Assembly (NCBI GenBank): GCA_009911365.1
Contig: QXXF01000022.1
Coordinates: forward strand, 25,255 to 89,254
Direction: 5' to 3'
Length of the DNA: 64,000 nucleotides
DNA from: Clostridiales bacterium
GTDB lineage: Bacteria > Bacillota > Clostridia > Peptostreptococcales > Anaerovoracaceae
In this document: positions 35,980 through 45,383 of the stretch, in pieces
Layout of the letters: each line of letters starts with the position of its first letter
Position numbering within the stretch: the stretch's first letter is position 1
Translations under genes and position numbers: made by a program
Notes under the pieces: model-generated
Seen by the model: the letters and a program-made list of their open reading frames with translations, nothing else
Told to the model about the DNA's origin: nothing
Databases searched by the model: none

Positions 35980-37521
35980 TTGAAAATCGACCGTATGAAC
36001 AACATGGCGCGCAATACCATATTTGCGGAAATACAGATGATATATCAAACGCTAGTTCCATTCTTGCTGCGTACGGCCATGCTCTATTCCTTAGGCGTGG
36101 AGTATCTTGGTTTGAACGGTCTCTTTGCGTCCATCATTCAGATGTTGAATATCGCGGAACTAGGTGTGGAAAGCGCGATTGTGTTCAGTCTCTATAAACC
36201 TATCGTAGATGACGATCAGAAAACGGTTTGCGCATTGATGAAGCTGTATAGAAGATTCTATATAACCATTGGCCTATTTATCGCAGCGGCAGGGCTGGTA
36301 CTGCTGCCATTTATACCAAAGCTGATTCAGGGGCCGATTCCATCGGATTTGAATATTTATATCCTGTACCTCTTGTATCTGGCGGCTACAGTGGTGTCTT
36401 ACCTGGTATGGGGATATAAGAAGTGTATTCTCAAGGCATATATGCGAAGTGATATTATCAGCAAAGTGATGCTCGCCGTTTCCCTGACCGCCAATGCGCT
36501 TCAGTTGGCAGCTATTTGTTTGCTGCACAGCTATTATCTGTATCTGGTCATCGCAGTGTTTGACAGAATAGCGGTAAACATTATTTCTGCGGTGTGTTCA
36601 AAGCGAAGGTATCCGGAATGCCAGCCATACGGACAGCTGGATGGAGAGCATAGAAAAAAGATCAGCGGGAGAATCCGTGACTTATTTACTGTAAAAATCA
36701 GCAATGTGGTGCTGGATTCATCAGATGCGGTCATTATCTCTATCTGTTTAGGATTGACCACACTGGCTACTTATCAAAATTATTATTTTGTTCTCTTCGC
36801 AGTGATCAAGCTGGTGCAGGTGCTCTTTGAATCCGCGTTGGCAGGAATCGGAAACAGCCTGATTACGGAATCAAAAGAGAAAAATTATCGGGACTTTGAA
36901 ATGATGACTTTTGCTGTGTCCTGGATCGTGGGATGGTGCGCCTGCTGCCTGCTATGTTTGTACCAGCCTTTTATGGAGGTGTGGACAGGAAAAGAGTTGC
37001 TGCTGCCTTTTGAAATGGTTATTTTGTTTGTTTGCTATTTCGTTTCTCTGGAATTGATCCGCATGATCAATGTCTATAAGGACGCGGCCGGCATCTGGCA
37101 TCAGGATCGCTTTCGCCCTCTCACAGCGGCAGTGGTGAACCTGATACTCAGTATATGGGCGGTACAGCATATGGGCCTTTATGGCGTGCTGCTTTCCTCA
37201 ATTATCGCCGTGCTTGGCGTGGAGCTGCCTTGGCTGCTTCACAATATTTTTTCATTGTTGTTTCCTCGGGAGTACCTGTGGAGCTATGTAAGGAAATTGG
37301 TCATGTATGTGATCTGGATCGTAGTTGCGTGTACGGCAGGGTTGGTGGTTTGTAGGTTCATACCTTTTGACGGCTGGGGAGGCCTCTTTGTGACGGCGAT
37401 TCCATGCTTCATCATTCCGAATTTGATTTTTCTGGCAGCTTATTATCACAAAGCAGAGTTTAAACAGTGGATCGGGATCTCGAAATCCATGTGGAACAAG
37501 CGTAAAAAGAGTGCGGAGTAA
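35980..37521 (+). CDS. Wzx-like polysaccharide flippase (MOP superfamily)
   Basis: 513 aa with about 12-14 hydrophobic helices. The opening MARNTIFAEIQMIYQTLVPF and LGVEYLGLNGLFASIIQML is typical of the lipopolysaccharide/teichoic flippase-like group in Bacillota. TTG 35980 is used, with GAGGGGG 11 nt upstream; in-frame ATGs at 35995 and 36004 are alternatives. It would flip an undecaprenyl-linked repeat unit. It is a second exporter in addition to PelG, suggesting that the island makes more than one polymer. Confidence 0.85.
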   Translation: MKIDRMNNMARNTIFAEIQMIYQTLVPFLLRTAMLYSLGVEYLGLNGLFASIIQMLNIAELGVESAIVFSLYKPIVDDDQKTVCALMKLYRRFYITIGLFIAAAGLVLLPFIPKLIQGPIPSDLNIYILYLLYLAATVVSYLVWGYKKCILKAYMRSDIISKVMLAVSLTANALQLAAICLLHSYYLYLVIAVFDRIAVNIISAVCSKRRYPECQPYGQLDGEHRKKISGRIRDLFTVKISNVVLDSSDAVIISICLGLTTLATYQNYYFVLFAVIKLVQVLFESALAGIGNSLITESKEKNYRDFEMMTFAVSWIVGWCACCLLCLYQPFMEVWTGKELLLPFEMVILFVCYFVSLELIRMINVYKDAAGIWHQDRFRPLTAAVVNLILSIWAVQHMGLYGVLLSSIIAVLGVELPWLLHNIFSLLFPREYLWSYVRKLVMYVIWIVVACTAGLVVCRFIPFDGWGGLFVTAIPCFIIPNLIFLAAYYHKAEFKQWIGISKSMWNKRKKSAE

Positions 37522-37555
37522 TAGGACCATATAGAAAAAGGCAGGAGGAGATAAC

Positions 37556-38194
37556 ATGATAAACATCATATCCAGAGTTTCTCAAGGTATATATGGAAAG
37601 CTTCGAGAGTGGGAATCAACGCTCTATAGAAAAAAGAAACAAAGAAAACTAAAGAATCAAGATTTTACGATCATAGCATCAAACTGTAACGGAGCGTTTA
37701 TGTATTATGACATGGGCCTGCCCTATCTATCGCCAACTATTAATCTCAGCATAGGAATGAACGATTTTGTGAAGATGGTGGGGAATTTAAAATGGTATAT
37801 GAAGCAGGAAATCGTTGAATCCAGCGGATCGGAGGCATATCCTATTGGAATGTTGGGAGATGTGAGGATTCAATTTGTACATTATGAAACCTTTGAACAG
37901 GCCGTGCGGCAGTGGAACCAGCGAAAAAAGAGAATCAATTGGGATAACTTGTTTATTATAGGAACACAGAAGGATGGATGCGCCTATGAAACCCTAAAGA
38001 AATTTGATCAGCTGCCATATAAAAACAAGGTGATTTTTACAAAAAAAGAATACCCGGAATTTGAATCAGCCCATTATATGAAGGGGTTTGAGGAAAAGGA
38101 AGAACTGGGAGTTCTGACCAATCGCAAAGAACAATTCCGCATGCGGCGATATTTAGATGATTTCGATTATATTTCTTTTTTAAATCAGGAATAG
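37556..38194 (+). CDS. DUF1919 protein
   Basis: 212 aa. After a short basic N-terminus the DUF1919 landmarks appear: FTIIASNCNGAFMYYDMGL, YLSPTINLSI, DFVKMVGNLKWYM, YPIGMLGDVRIQFVHYETFEQA and NLFIIGTQKDGC. DUF1919 members occur in capsule/EPS clusters and are thought to be enzymes or modifiers of surface glycans; no activity is established. AGGAGGAGA lies about 6 nt before the ATG. Confidence 0.82.
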   Translation: MINIISRVSQGIYGKLREWESTLYRKKKQRKLKNQDFTIIASNCNGAFMYYDMGLPYLSPTINLSIGMNDFVKMVGNLKWYMKQEIVESSGSEAYPIGMLGDVRIQFVHYETFEQAVRQWNQRKKRINWDNLFIIGTQKDGCAYETLKKFDQLPYKNKVIFTKKEYPEFESAHYMKGFEEKEELGVLTNRKEQFRMRRYLDDFDYISFLNQE

Positions 38195-38207
38195 CAGGAG
38201 AAGAAAA

Positions 38208-40340
38208 ATGAAAAAAGTATCTGTAGTTGTTCCTGTCTATAATGCGGAGCCATTTATTCGGCAGTGTGTGGAATCCATAGCCAGTCAGACTTACCCAGAG
38301 TTGGAAATCATCCTGATTGATGACGGTTCAGAAGACAAAAGCATGGAGATTTGCAGGGAATTTAGCTCTGCTGACAAACGGATCCGCATACTCTGTCAGG
38401 ATCATCAAGGCGTGTCAGCAGCAAGAAATCAGGGGCTAGAGACCGCATCAGGAGAATATCTGCTATTTGTGGACAGCGATGACATGATACACCCTGACTT
38501 GGCCGAAGCTTTTGTTCAGCAACTGGAGAAACGCAGCGCTGATTTGGCATTTTGCGATTATAGGAAACTGGAATCATACAAAATGGACCAGGCAAGGAGC
38601 CAATTATTTGAGCATCATGATATGCTCCGATGGGAACTGGCAGATGGAGCAGAGTCGGCAGAATGGTTTTATGTGAAATTTCCGTGTGTGCTTCGGGGCA
38701 TTGGCGGCAAGATGATCCGCAGAAATGTCATAGGGACATTAAGGTTCGATGAAAACTTATCAAAAGGAGAAGATACTTTCTTCATGTATCGCTTGCTGGA
38801 TAAAGAGATCCATATGGCACATCTTGTTCAGGAATGGTATCTTTACAGGATGCATGCCGCAAGCATCACACATTCTCTGGCAGTGGAAAAAAGCAGTTAC
38901 TATTATGATTGTTACAGAACCAGTAGAGACAATGAATACGCAAAGGGCCAGCTTGCGTTCGCGATAATCTGGGAGCGTGATTTGTCTTCGACAATCGTGA
39001 ATGTTTTGATGAAGATGAAAAAGGCAGGTGACCAGGAAGGATGCGGATTCTTAAAAACACAGGCTGCCTTAGAATTAAAACAGTCCTTGTTTTGGAAACT
39101 TGATTTTGTTTTCAAAGTCTGGTTTGTGAGCAGTGTGTTTGGAGGCCCTCTATATGGACTTTTACGAAAGCCCTACATTCTGGCGCAAAAAATCTTTAGA
39201 AAAGAGAAAGATGAGGAAAGAGCAGATACTGGTATATTAACGTTTCACTGCGCGGATAATTACGGCGCGATGCTGCAGGCATATGGTCTGAAACAATATT
39301 TGCGCGATATGGGGATAAAAGCAGAAATCGCGGCATACGAGCCGCCCTTTATGACAGGAAGGCATTGGTGGATTCCGTACATGCCACAGAGAAACAGGGC
39401 ATTGTGGCAATTTTTGGTCAGTTTGTATACATGGAAAACGAATTTATCTCGAAAGCAAGATTTTTTTCGCTTGAGAGCGAAAATGAGAGAGTTTCGGAAA
39501 AAGTATCTTTTAAATACTTGGCAAAAGCGGATTTTTTTTGCCAGGCAACTGAAACGACTCCCATATTCTTACTATCTCGTGGGAAGCGATCAAATTTGGA
39601 ATCCAGACATAACCTTTGGATTAAGAAAACCGTACTTTGGCGCGTTTAAAAATAAACGAAAAGAGAAAGTGATCGCCTATGGGGCCAGCCTGGGTGGAAG
39701 CGAGCTTTCATCTGAATATGACCAGGAATTCGCGGGGCTGCTGCGCTATGTTGATGTGATTTCCCTTAGAGAAGCAGACGCAGTGCCGTATGTGAAACGA
39801 TTTTGTGAAAAGCCTCTTGAAGTTGTTTTGGATCCAGTGTTTTTGCTGAACCAGGAAAACTGGAAACAAATCGAGGTTCTTCCAAAACGCTCTGGATATA
39901 TTTTATTATATCTTACAGAACCAAATGAGGAGTTGATTTCTTATATAAAGAACTTGTCACAGGATAAGAGTTTGCCGATTGTGGAACTAAAGGCCAACGC
40001 AGGGGTGACGGATAAAAGCTTTGAAGTGGAGTATACAGCTGGACCGGCAGAGTTTTTAGGCTTGATCCATAAAGCTGATTATGTAGTGACCAATTCCTTT
40101 CATGCGACAGCGTTCAGCATTATTTATCAAAAACAGTTTGTGGTGTTTCTTCATACCAACCGCGGAGCTAGGCTCCGTAATATCCTGCGGATTCACGGAC
40201 TGGAGGACAGGCTGAGCCAAGAGGGAAAGAACATCAGCGTTGACACGCCCATTGACTGGAAAGAAGCTGAAAGAAAAGCGGAAAACGCAAAGAAAACATC
40301 CAAGGCGTTTTTGATGGAGCATGTGAAACGGAACATATAG
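38208..40340 (+). CDS. GT2 glycosyltransferase fused to polysaccharide pyruvyltransferase
   Basis: 710 aa bifunctional protein. Residues about 1-310: GT2 (VSVVVPVYNAEPFIRQC, LIDDGSEDKS, GVSAARNQGL, LFVDSDDMIHP). Residues about 340-690: PS_pyruv_trans domain (GILTFHCADNYGAMLQAYGL, YLVGSDQIWNPDITFG, VISLREADAV, VVTNSFHATAFS). The second half would add a pyruvate ketal from PEP to a sugar. Fusion suggests sugar addition and pyruvylation of the same residue. It is followed 18 bp later by an FrhB-like iron-sulfur gene, a frequent partner of this pyruvyltransferase subgroup. Confidence 0.88.
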   Translation: MKKVSVVVPVYNAEPFIRQCVESIASQTYPELEIILIDDGSEDKSMEICREFSSADKRIRILCQDHQGVSAARNQGLETASGEYLLFVDSDDMIHPDLAEAFVQQLEKRSADLAFCDYRKLESYKMDQARSQLFEHHDMLRWELADGAESAEWFYVKFPCVLRGIGGKMIRRNVIGTLRFDENLSKGEDTFFMYRLLDKEIHMAHLVQEWYLYRMHAASITHSLAVEKSSYYYDCYRTSRDNEYAKGQLAFAIIWERDLSSTIVNVLMKMKKAGDQEGCGFLKTQAALELKQSLFWKLDFVFKVWFVSSVFGGPLYGLLRKPYILAQKIFRKEKDEERADTGILTFHCADNYGAMLQAYGLKQYLRDMGIKAEIAAYEPPFMTGRHWWIPYMPQRNRALWQFLVSLYTWKTNLSRKQDFFRLRAKMREFRKKYLLNTWQKRIFFARQLKRLPYSYYLVGSDQIWNPDITFGLRKPYFGAFKNKRKEKVIAYGASLGGSELSSEYDQEFAGLLRYVDVISLREADAVPYVKRFCEKPLEVVLDPVFLLNQENWKQIEVLPKRSGYILLYLTEPNEELISYIKNLSQDKSLPIVELKANAGVTDKSFEVEYTAGPAEFLGLIHKADYVVTNSFHATAFSIIYQKQFVVFLHTNRGARLRNILRIHGLEDRLSQEGKNISVDTPIDWKEAERKAENAKKTSKAFLMEHVKRNI

Positions 40341-40358
40341 GAGACTGAAGAAATCGCT

Positions 40359-41492
40359 ATGGGAAAGCATAGTACAAGTGGGAAAGAAATATGCTGCGGA
40401 TGCGGCGCGTGCGCGGATCGCTGCGGTGCCAGAGCCATAAAATTGGTTCAGGACAAAGAAGGTTTTCTTTATCCGCGCATAGACAAATCAAAATGCACGG
40501 GCTGTGGTCGATGCAAGCAGGTCTGCCCTATAAATGAACCAGTGGCCGCGGACTGCGAGAATCAATATTTTGGCATACAGGCAAAAGAAAAGGAAATCCG
40601 TTATTCCAGTTCATCGGGAGGAATTTTCCCTATTCTGGCGCAGTATGTCTTAGAACAGCAGGGCAGCGTATATGGAGCAGGATACAACGAAAATATGGAA
40701 GTCACGCATCAGGAGGTTCGCGGCCTGGCAGAGTTGGACTCTATTAAAAGAACCAAGTATATTCAGAGCAATTTGAATGGGATTTATAAAAAGATCCAGC
40801 AGCAGCTGAAACAAGGGCAGTGGGTGCTCTTTTGCGGAACCCCCTGTCAGGCACAAGCGCTGAGACTTTTTTTAAATCAATCCTATGAGAAGCTCATTCT
40901 GATGGATTTGATATGCTACGGCGTTCCATCGCCAGGTATCTGGCAGAATTATGTGAAGGATTTGGAACATAGGCACAGCGGGACAATGACAGATTTTTCT
41001 TTTCGGGACAAAAGAAACCGGGATCATGGACACATGCGATCGTTTGTCATTGACGGTATCGAATATGCGGGATCCCTTTTTTCAGATATTTATTGTAAAA
41101 TGTATTTTGGAAACTATATATTGAGGCCATCCTGCCATATCTGTCAGTTCTGTAAAGTGGAGAGAAACAGTGATTTCACCATCGGAGATTTCTGGGGCAT
41201 GGAACACCTTCGGCCGGATCTGGATGATGGAATGGGAACTTCACTGGTGATTCTTCATACAGATAAAGCAAGAGAAATCTGGGATCAAGTAAAAGAACGC
41301 ACAGTCTGGTTCGCATGTGAAAAAGAGCAGGCCCTTCAGCCTCGTTTGCTGGCTCCTACCAGAGCGGCGAAAGGCCGAGGACTCTTTATGGCAGCATATA
41401 AAGTCCTGCCGTTTTCACTATTGACAAAATTAATAACTTTAGGGATCAAATGCAAAAGCGCGGTATCATGGAGCAGGAGAAAACGAAAATGA
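40359..41492 (+). CDS. Coenzyme F420 hydrogenase/dehydrogenase beta-subunit family (FrhB-like) iron-sulfur protein
   Basis: 377 aa. Two ferredoxin-type clusters at the N-terminus (CCGCGACADRC and CTGCGRCKQVCP), then FrhB_N and FrhB_C regions with FCGTPCQAQALR, LICYGVPSP and DFTIGDFWGM. True F420 enzymes are unlikely here. In polysaccharide loci this family pairs with pyruvyltransferase-like proteins and its reaction is unknown. The stop overlaps the next start (ATGA). Confidence 0.88.
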   Translation: MGKHSTSGKEICCGCGACADRCGARAIKLVQDKEGFLYPRIDKSKCTGCGRCKQVCPINEPVAADCENQYFGIQAKEKEIRYSSSSGGIFPILAQYVLEQQGSVYGAGYNENMEVTHQEVRGLAELDSIKRTKYIQSNLNGIYKKIQQQLKQGQWVLFCGTPCQAQALRLFLNQSYEKLILMDLICYGVPSPGIWQNYVKDLEHRHSGTMTDFSFRDKRNRDHGHMRSFVIDGIEYAGSLFSDIYCKMYFGNYILRPSCHICQFCKVERNSDFTIGDFWGMEHLRPDLDDGMGTSLVILHTDKAREIWDQVKERTVWFACEKEQALQPRLLAPTRAAKGRGLFMAAYKVLPFSLLTKLITLGIKCKSAVSWSRRKRK

Positions 41493-43195
41493 AGAAAATG
41501 TTCAAGTTTGTAGTAGGAGCACTGGAAAATGAGGAACAGCATTCGTGGAAAAAGCTGGTGTTTGTCAGTATCGTCAGCCCACTTTTAAGTATTTTCAGCT
41601 TTTCCGGAGTGATTTACATGGTCAACAGTGTGGCCCGCAGCCAAAAAGTGCCGCCAAAAGTGATCATTGGATTCATGGTGTTCATGGCCATCGCCGCTGT
41701 TTTGATCGGTTTTTTTTCGCTGTACAAATGCAAGCTCACCAATCGCTTTATCTATGGCGGTGCTCAGAGATTGTCTATGAAACTATACGAACTGCTGCTG
41801 AAAGAGAACCTGGAACATCATAATCAGAAGAGTATCATGCAGGCTATTGTCATGGTACGCAGTGACACGACTCGCTGTATCCAGATCATTACCAACTACA
41901 TTGGAATCTGGGTCAATATCTTTACTATGGCAGGATATGCCGCCATGCTGGCTTATGTCTCAGGCTGGATCGGGCTGGTCAGCTGCGTCATCATATTTGG
42001 TCTTGCGGCAGGGCTGTTTGTCTGGGCCCGCAGAAAAATGAACACCTACGGAGAAGCGTGCAGGAAGTACGAGATTCGTTCAAATGCGCAGATCAGCATT
42101 GCCTATGGCATCTTTGAAGAACTGAAGATCAGTGAGAAAACGGATTCTGTGATAAAAGGCTATCAAGAAGCAAGCGAAGGCTATGTGCGGGCGCAGAGTC
42201 AATTTGCCTATCAAAACAATTCGATACAGACCATCATGCAGGTGCTAGTTCAGACAGCGATGTTTCTTGTGTTCGCGATACTGTTAATGTCTGGAATGGG
42301 ACTGTTCTCCATCATGGCACCGATGATCGCCTATACCGCGGCATTAGGAAACGTGATTTTGGAAGCCTATAATATCATCAATCATATGAATGAGTTGGAA
42401 TTTGCCAAGAAATCCTATGAAATGGTGAGAGATGGGCTCGCCAGATATGATGAAGTAAAAGAAGAGGAGCGAAAAAACGCCCAGATGAGGAAAAAGAACC
42501 TTACCTTTGAAAAGGGTATTTTCGCCAAGAATCTGACCTTCGCTTATGAAGGGCGGGAAGCTTTATTCCAGAATGCTTCTATTGAAATCCCAAAGGGCCA
42601 TTCCATTGCTGTCATCGGCGCGTCGGGAGTAGGGAAAACGACTCTTTTGGGGCTCCTTCTAGGTCTTTTAAAGCCACAGGAGGGGACAATTTTTTACGAT
42701 GATTACGACATTGTGGCAGGGGAGGACGCGGAGGGAAGATGCAAAGGCAGCATCGGCGAACTGATCAGCTATATTCCGCAAACTGTATACATGAATGGAG
42801 CGACTGTGCGAAAAAATGTGGCCTTTTTCGAAGAGGATAGTGAAGTTAATGATGAGCATGTGCTGGAATGCCTGGACTGCGCCCAGATCAAGGAGGATGT
42901 CCTGAAAATGCCGGAGGGGATTCATACGCTGATCGGTGAAAACGGGACATCGATTTCAGGAGGACAGCGCCAAAGAATCGCACTGGCGAGAGCCCTTTAT
43001 AAGGATTTTGAACTTTTGGTCATGGATGAGGCAACGGCGGCACTGGATATGGAAACGGAGAAGGCGGTGATCGATTCCATCAGGCAGGTGAAAGGCAACA
43101 AGACCATGTTGATGGTAACGCACCATATGAGCCTTGCCAATGAATGTGATATTGTCTATAGAATAGAGAACCAAAAGCTGGTAAGACAGCGATAA
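41489..43195 (+). CDS. ABC exporter, fused membrane-ATPase (MsbA-like)
   Basis: 568 aa half-transporter. The start at 41489 is preferred over 41450 because it forms an ATGA overlap with the previous stop and has CAGGAGA about 8 nt upstream. Six transmembrane helices lie in residues about 15-305. The nucleotide-binding domain has Walker A GASGVGKTTLL, Q-loop YIPQTVYM, signature ISGGQRQRIALARAL, Walker B LLVMDEATAALD and H-loop VTHHMS. Likely flips a lipid-linked glycan or precursor. It is the third potential glycan exporter in the island. Confidence 0.88.
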   Translation: MKKMFKFVVGALENEEQHSWKKLVFVSIVSPLLSIFSFSGVIYMVNSVARSQKVPPKVIIGFMVFMAIAAVLIGFFSLYKCKLTNRFIYGGAQRLSMKLYELLLKENLEHHNQKSIMQAIVMVRSDTTRCIQIITNYIGIWVNIFTMAGYAAMLAYVSGWIGLVSCVIIFGLAAGLFVWARRKMNTYGEACRKYEIRSNAQISIAYGIFEELKISEKTDSVIKGYQEASEGYVRAQSQFAYQNNSIQTIMQVLVQTAMFLVFAILLMSGMGLFSIMAPMIAYTAALGNVILEAYNIINHMNELEFAKKSYEMVRDGLARYDEVKEEERKNAQMRKKNLTFEKGIFAKNLTFAYEGREALFQNASIEIPKGHSIAVIGASGVGKTTLLGLLLGLLKPQEGTIFYDDYDIVAGEDAEGRCKGSIGELISYIPQTVYMNGATVRKNVAFFEEDSEVNDEHVLECLDCAQIKEDVLKMPEGIHTLIGENGTSISGGQRQRIALARALYKDFELLVMDEATAALDMETEKAVIDSIRQVKGNKTMLMVTHHMSLANECDIVYRIENQKLVRQR

Positions 43196-43208
43196 TGGAG
43201 GCTTGAAA

Positions 43209-44204
43209 ATGAAGAGGCAAGAAGAATTTGTGAAAGGAAAAGTTTCTATCGTTACTCCTGTGTTCAATGGGGAAGCTTATTTACCGCAAATGCTGGACTC
43301 GGTGCTTGCCCAGACATATCAACATGTTGAAATGATCTTAGTGGATGATGGTTCGACCGATGGAACCCCTAGGATCGCAGAACGCTATCGGGAAAAATTT
43401 GAGACTAGAGGCTATGAATATCGCCTGATTCAAGCGTCTCATAAAAACGCTTCCGCAGCTATCAATCAGGGACTTCCCTATGTGCGGGGCGAGTTTCTCA
43501 TCTGGCCGGACAGTGACGATGTGCTGGAACCAGAATCAATAGAAAAGCGAGTAGCATTTCTGCAAAAGAACCCGACGTATAACTGTGTCCGATCCTTACC
43601 CTATTATTTTGATGCAGAAACCGGAGGCTCGATGGAAAGAGGGGAGAGACAAGGAGACTTGTCGGATGAAGCACTGTTTTGGAACATTTTAGAGGCAAAA
43701 ACTTATGTTTCCTGCGGCTGCTATATGCTGCGCTCCCATTGTTTTTTTGCTATTTATCAGGATCGACATATACCTGAATACGAGGTGGGTCAGAACTTCC
43801 AAATGCTGCTGCCCTTCATGTACCATCATAAATGTCCGACCATACGAGAAAAATTATATGGTGTTTGCGTCAGAAGAGACAGCCATTCCAGGAAAGCCTT
43901 AACTGAGACAGAAGAAGGAAACAGATACGCAGGGTTTGAAGATCTGATAGACGACATCGCCGCGATTTGTGAAATCAATGATCAAGAATCAAAAAATCGC
44001 ATCATGCGCTGGAAGCTTGGGCGCAGATGTAATCTATCATTAAAATATGACAGAAAGGAGCGGGCAATAAAGGCCATATGGCAGATGCACAAGGTTGAAG
44101 GATCCAAAGGAACAAAACTCATCGAAGCGTTTTTATGGGTTTTCATCAGGAACACTTGGATGGGCAGGGTACTGCGTCAAGCCCTAAAACTTTTCAAAGG
44201 CTGA
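43209..44204 (+). CDS. GT2 glycosyltransferase
   Basis: 331 aa from ATG 43209 (GGAGG 7 nt upstream; TTG 43203 is less likely). Motifs: VSIVTPVFNGEAYLPQML, ILVDDGSTDGTP, ASAAINQGLPYVRG, LIWPDSDDVLEP. Last plus-strand gene of the island; its final 21 bp overlap the convergent Stealth gene. Specificity unknown. Confidence 0.87.
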   Translation: MKRQEEFVKGKVSIVTPVFNGEAYLPQMLDSVLAQTYQHVEMILVDDGSTDGTPRIAERYREKFETRGYEYRLIQASHKNASAAINQGLPYVRGEFLIWPDSDDVLEPESIEKRVAFLQKNPTYNCVRSLPYYFDAETGGSMERGERQGDLSDEALFWNILEAKTYVSCGCYMLRSHCFFAIYQDRHIPEYEVGQNFQMLLPFMYHHKCPTIREKLYGVCVRRDSHSRKALTETEEGNRYAGFEDLIDDIAAICEINDQESKNRIMRWKLGRRCNLSLKYDRKERAIKAIWQMHKVEGSKGTKLIEAFLWVFIRNTWMGRVLRQALKLFKG

Positions 44205-45197
44205 CCGCTCGGGCAGGATATGCGTGAAAGCATCCTGGATTTCAGTGCGAACCTGGTCTTCCTTCGTGCGGTCGAGTGGTTCGTCGTTGAGACATAACAC
44301 TTTTTTCTTTTGTGTTTTTATGGCTTTCAACAGTTTGGCATTATCTTCGCTGATACCAAAATACCCAAGCATTCTATGCACATTTTTCGCATGAAAATTT
44401 CCTGAGAGTTTTTGCCACTCTCGGAATAAATAAGGAGTCACATCTTCTTTACTGCGAAAGCGGTTGGCTGATACTTGTGTCAAAAGTTCTCCTTCCAGTT
44501 CCCACAATGTTTCAAATGTGGATTTGCGAAAAGGCATGGGTCCGTGCACGGTATATAGTCCTGAGTACAGTGGAAACGCCATTTCCAGAAGGTTATAAAA
44601 AAAGTAGAGAGGCGGATAACCTGGATGAAAATAGTTCCATGGCTGCTGCCGTACGTTTTCGCGCTTGTTAAAATATTTGCACAATACCAGCATGTTATTT
44701 AGATATAGGTGAGACATCAGAGGATCTGATGGATTGGCGACTACAGGCTGAAAGGCGGCCATGTCACAGGGTTTTCCATCATGGAAAAAATCTTTTGGAG
44801 TCACTGGACGAATGAGAAAAAAGTCATCGTTAAAATAGACGAAATGCTCTTTAAGACCTTCGATGCGGTGCATCCAGATTTCCAGGACATGGCTGCTGAA
44901 TGTAGGCAAAAATTTTTCGGGAATATAGTCCGCATGATTGACAATGTGAAGTTTCGGATGCTGGGTATTGAGCCATTTAGGAAGGTGGCCTTCTGTGATA
45001 AAATGAATCTTGTGAACCCAGGGAGCGAATTCCTCTACCCCGCGGAACCAGTATCGCAAAAGCCCCCAGTCCCGATAACGGCACTCCCTATTGTCGATTC
45101 CCTCTTCATTGTTATGCACATATTGCGCTTTACGTTTCAGCCAGGCTTCGTCCTGTCCATCCACCCAAGTGATTACAAAATCAATTCGCTGTTCCAT
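44184..45197 (-). CDS. Stealth-family capsular polysaccharide phosphotransferase
   Basis: 337 aa. Landmarks in the order of conserved regions CR1 to CR4: IDFVITWVDGQDEAWLKRK, RYRDWGLLRYWFRGVEEFAPW with IHFITEGHLPKWLN, FVYFNDDFFLIRPV and the C-terminal GNFHAKNVHRMLGYF region. The family transfers hexose-1-phosphate or similar from nucleotide sugars, creating phosphodiester-linked glycans. It is the only minus-strand gene of the island and converges with the GT2 gene. On the minus strand a TATAAT (45238-45243) lies 41 bp before the ATG, without a good -35. Confidence 0.88.
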   Translation of the reverse strand: MEQRIDFVITWVDGQDEAWLKRKAQYVHNNEEGIDNRECRYRDWGLLRYWFRGVEEFAPWVHKIHFITEGHLPKWLNTQHPKLHIVNHADYIPEKFLPTFSSHVLEIWMHRIEGLKEHFVYFNDDFFLIRPVTPKDFFHDGKPCDMAAFQPVVANPSDPLMSHLYLNNMLVLCKYFNKRENVRQQPWNYFHPGYPPLYFFYNLLEMAFPLYSGLYTVHGPMPFRKSTFETLWELEGELLTQVSANRFRSKEDVTPYLFREWQKLSGNFHAKNVHRMLGYFGISEDNAKLLKAIKTQKKKVLCLNDEPLDRTKEDQVRTEIQDAFTHILPERSAFEKF

Positions 45198-45302
45198 ATT
45201 GTCCGTTTCCCTTTGAATTCAGTATTTTACTTTTTTCATTATATCTTGAAACAGAAAGAACTGCTAGTGTTTTTTACGAGAGGTACTTAAAAATGGGCTG
45301 TG

Positions 45303-45332
45303 TTGAACCGTGCAAATGTTTCGTGGTAAGAT
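45303..45332 (+). promoter_or_regulatory. Sigma-A promoter upstream of the small antitoxin-like ORF
   Basis: TTGAAC (45303-45308), an 18-bp spacer and TAAGAT (45327-45332) with an extended-10 TGG immediately before it. Confidence 0.55.
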
Positions 45333-45383
45333 GAAACGGAAAGAAGCACGGTGTCTTAGGTTGCTTGGAAAGGTGGCATTTTT

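Noticed and set aside
40359-41492. True coenzyme F420-reducing hydrogenase subunit
   Set aside because: No hydrogenase subunits or F420 biosynthesis genes are near, and the context is glycan synthesis. Only the FrhB fold is claimed.
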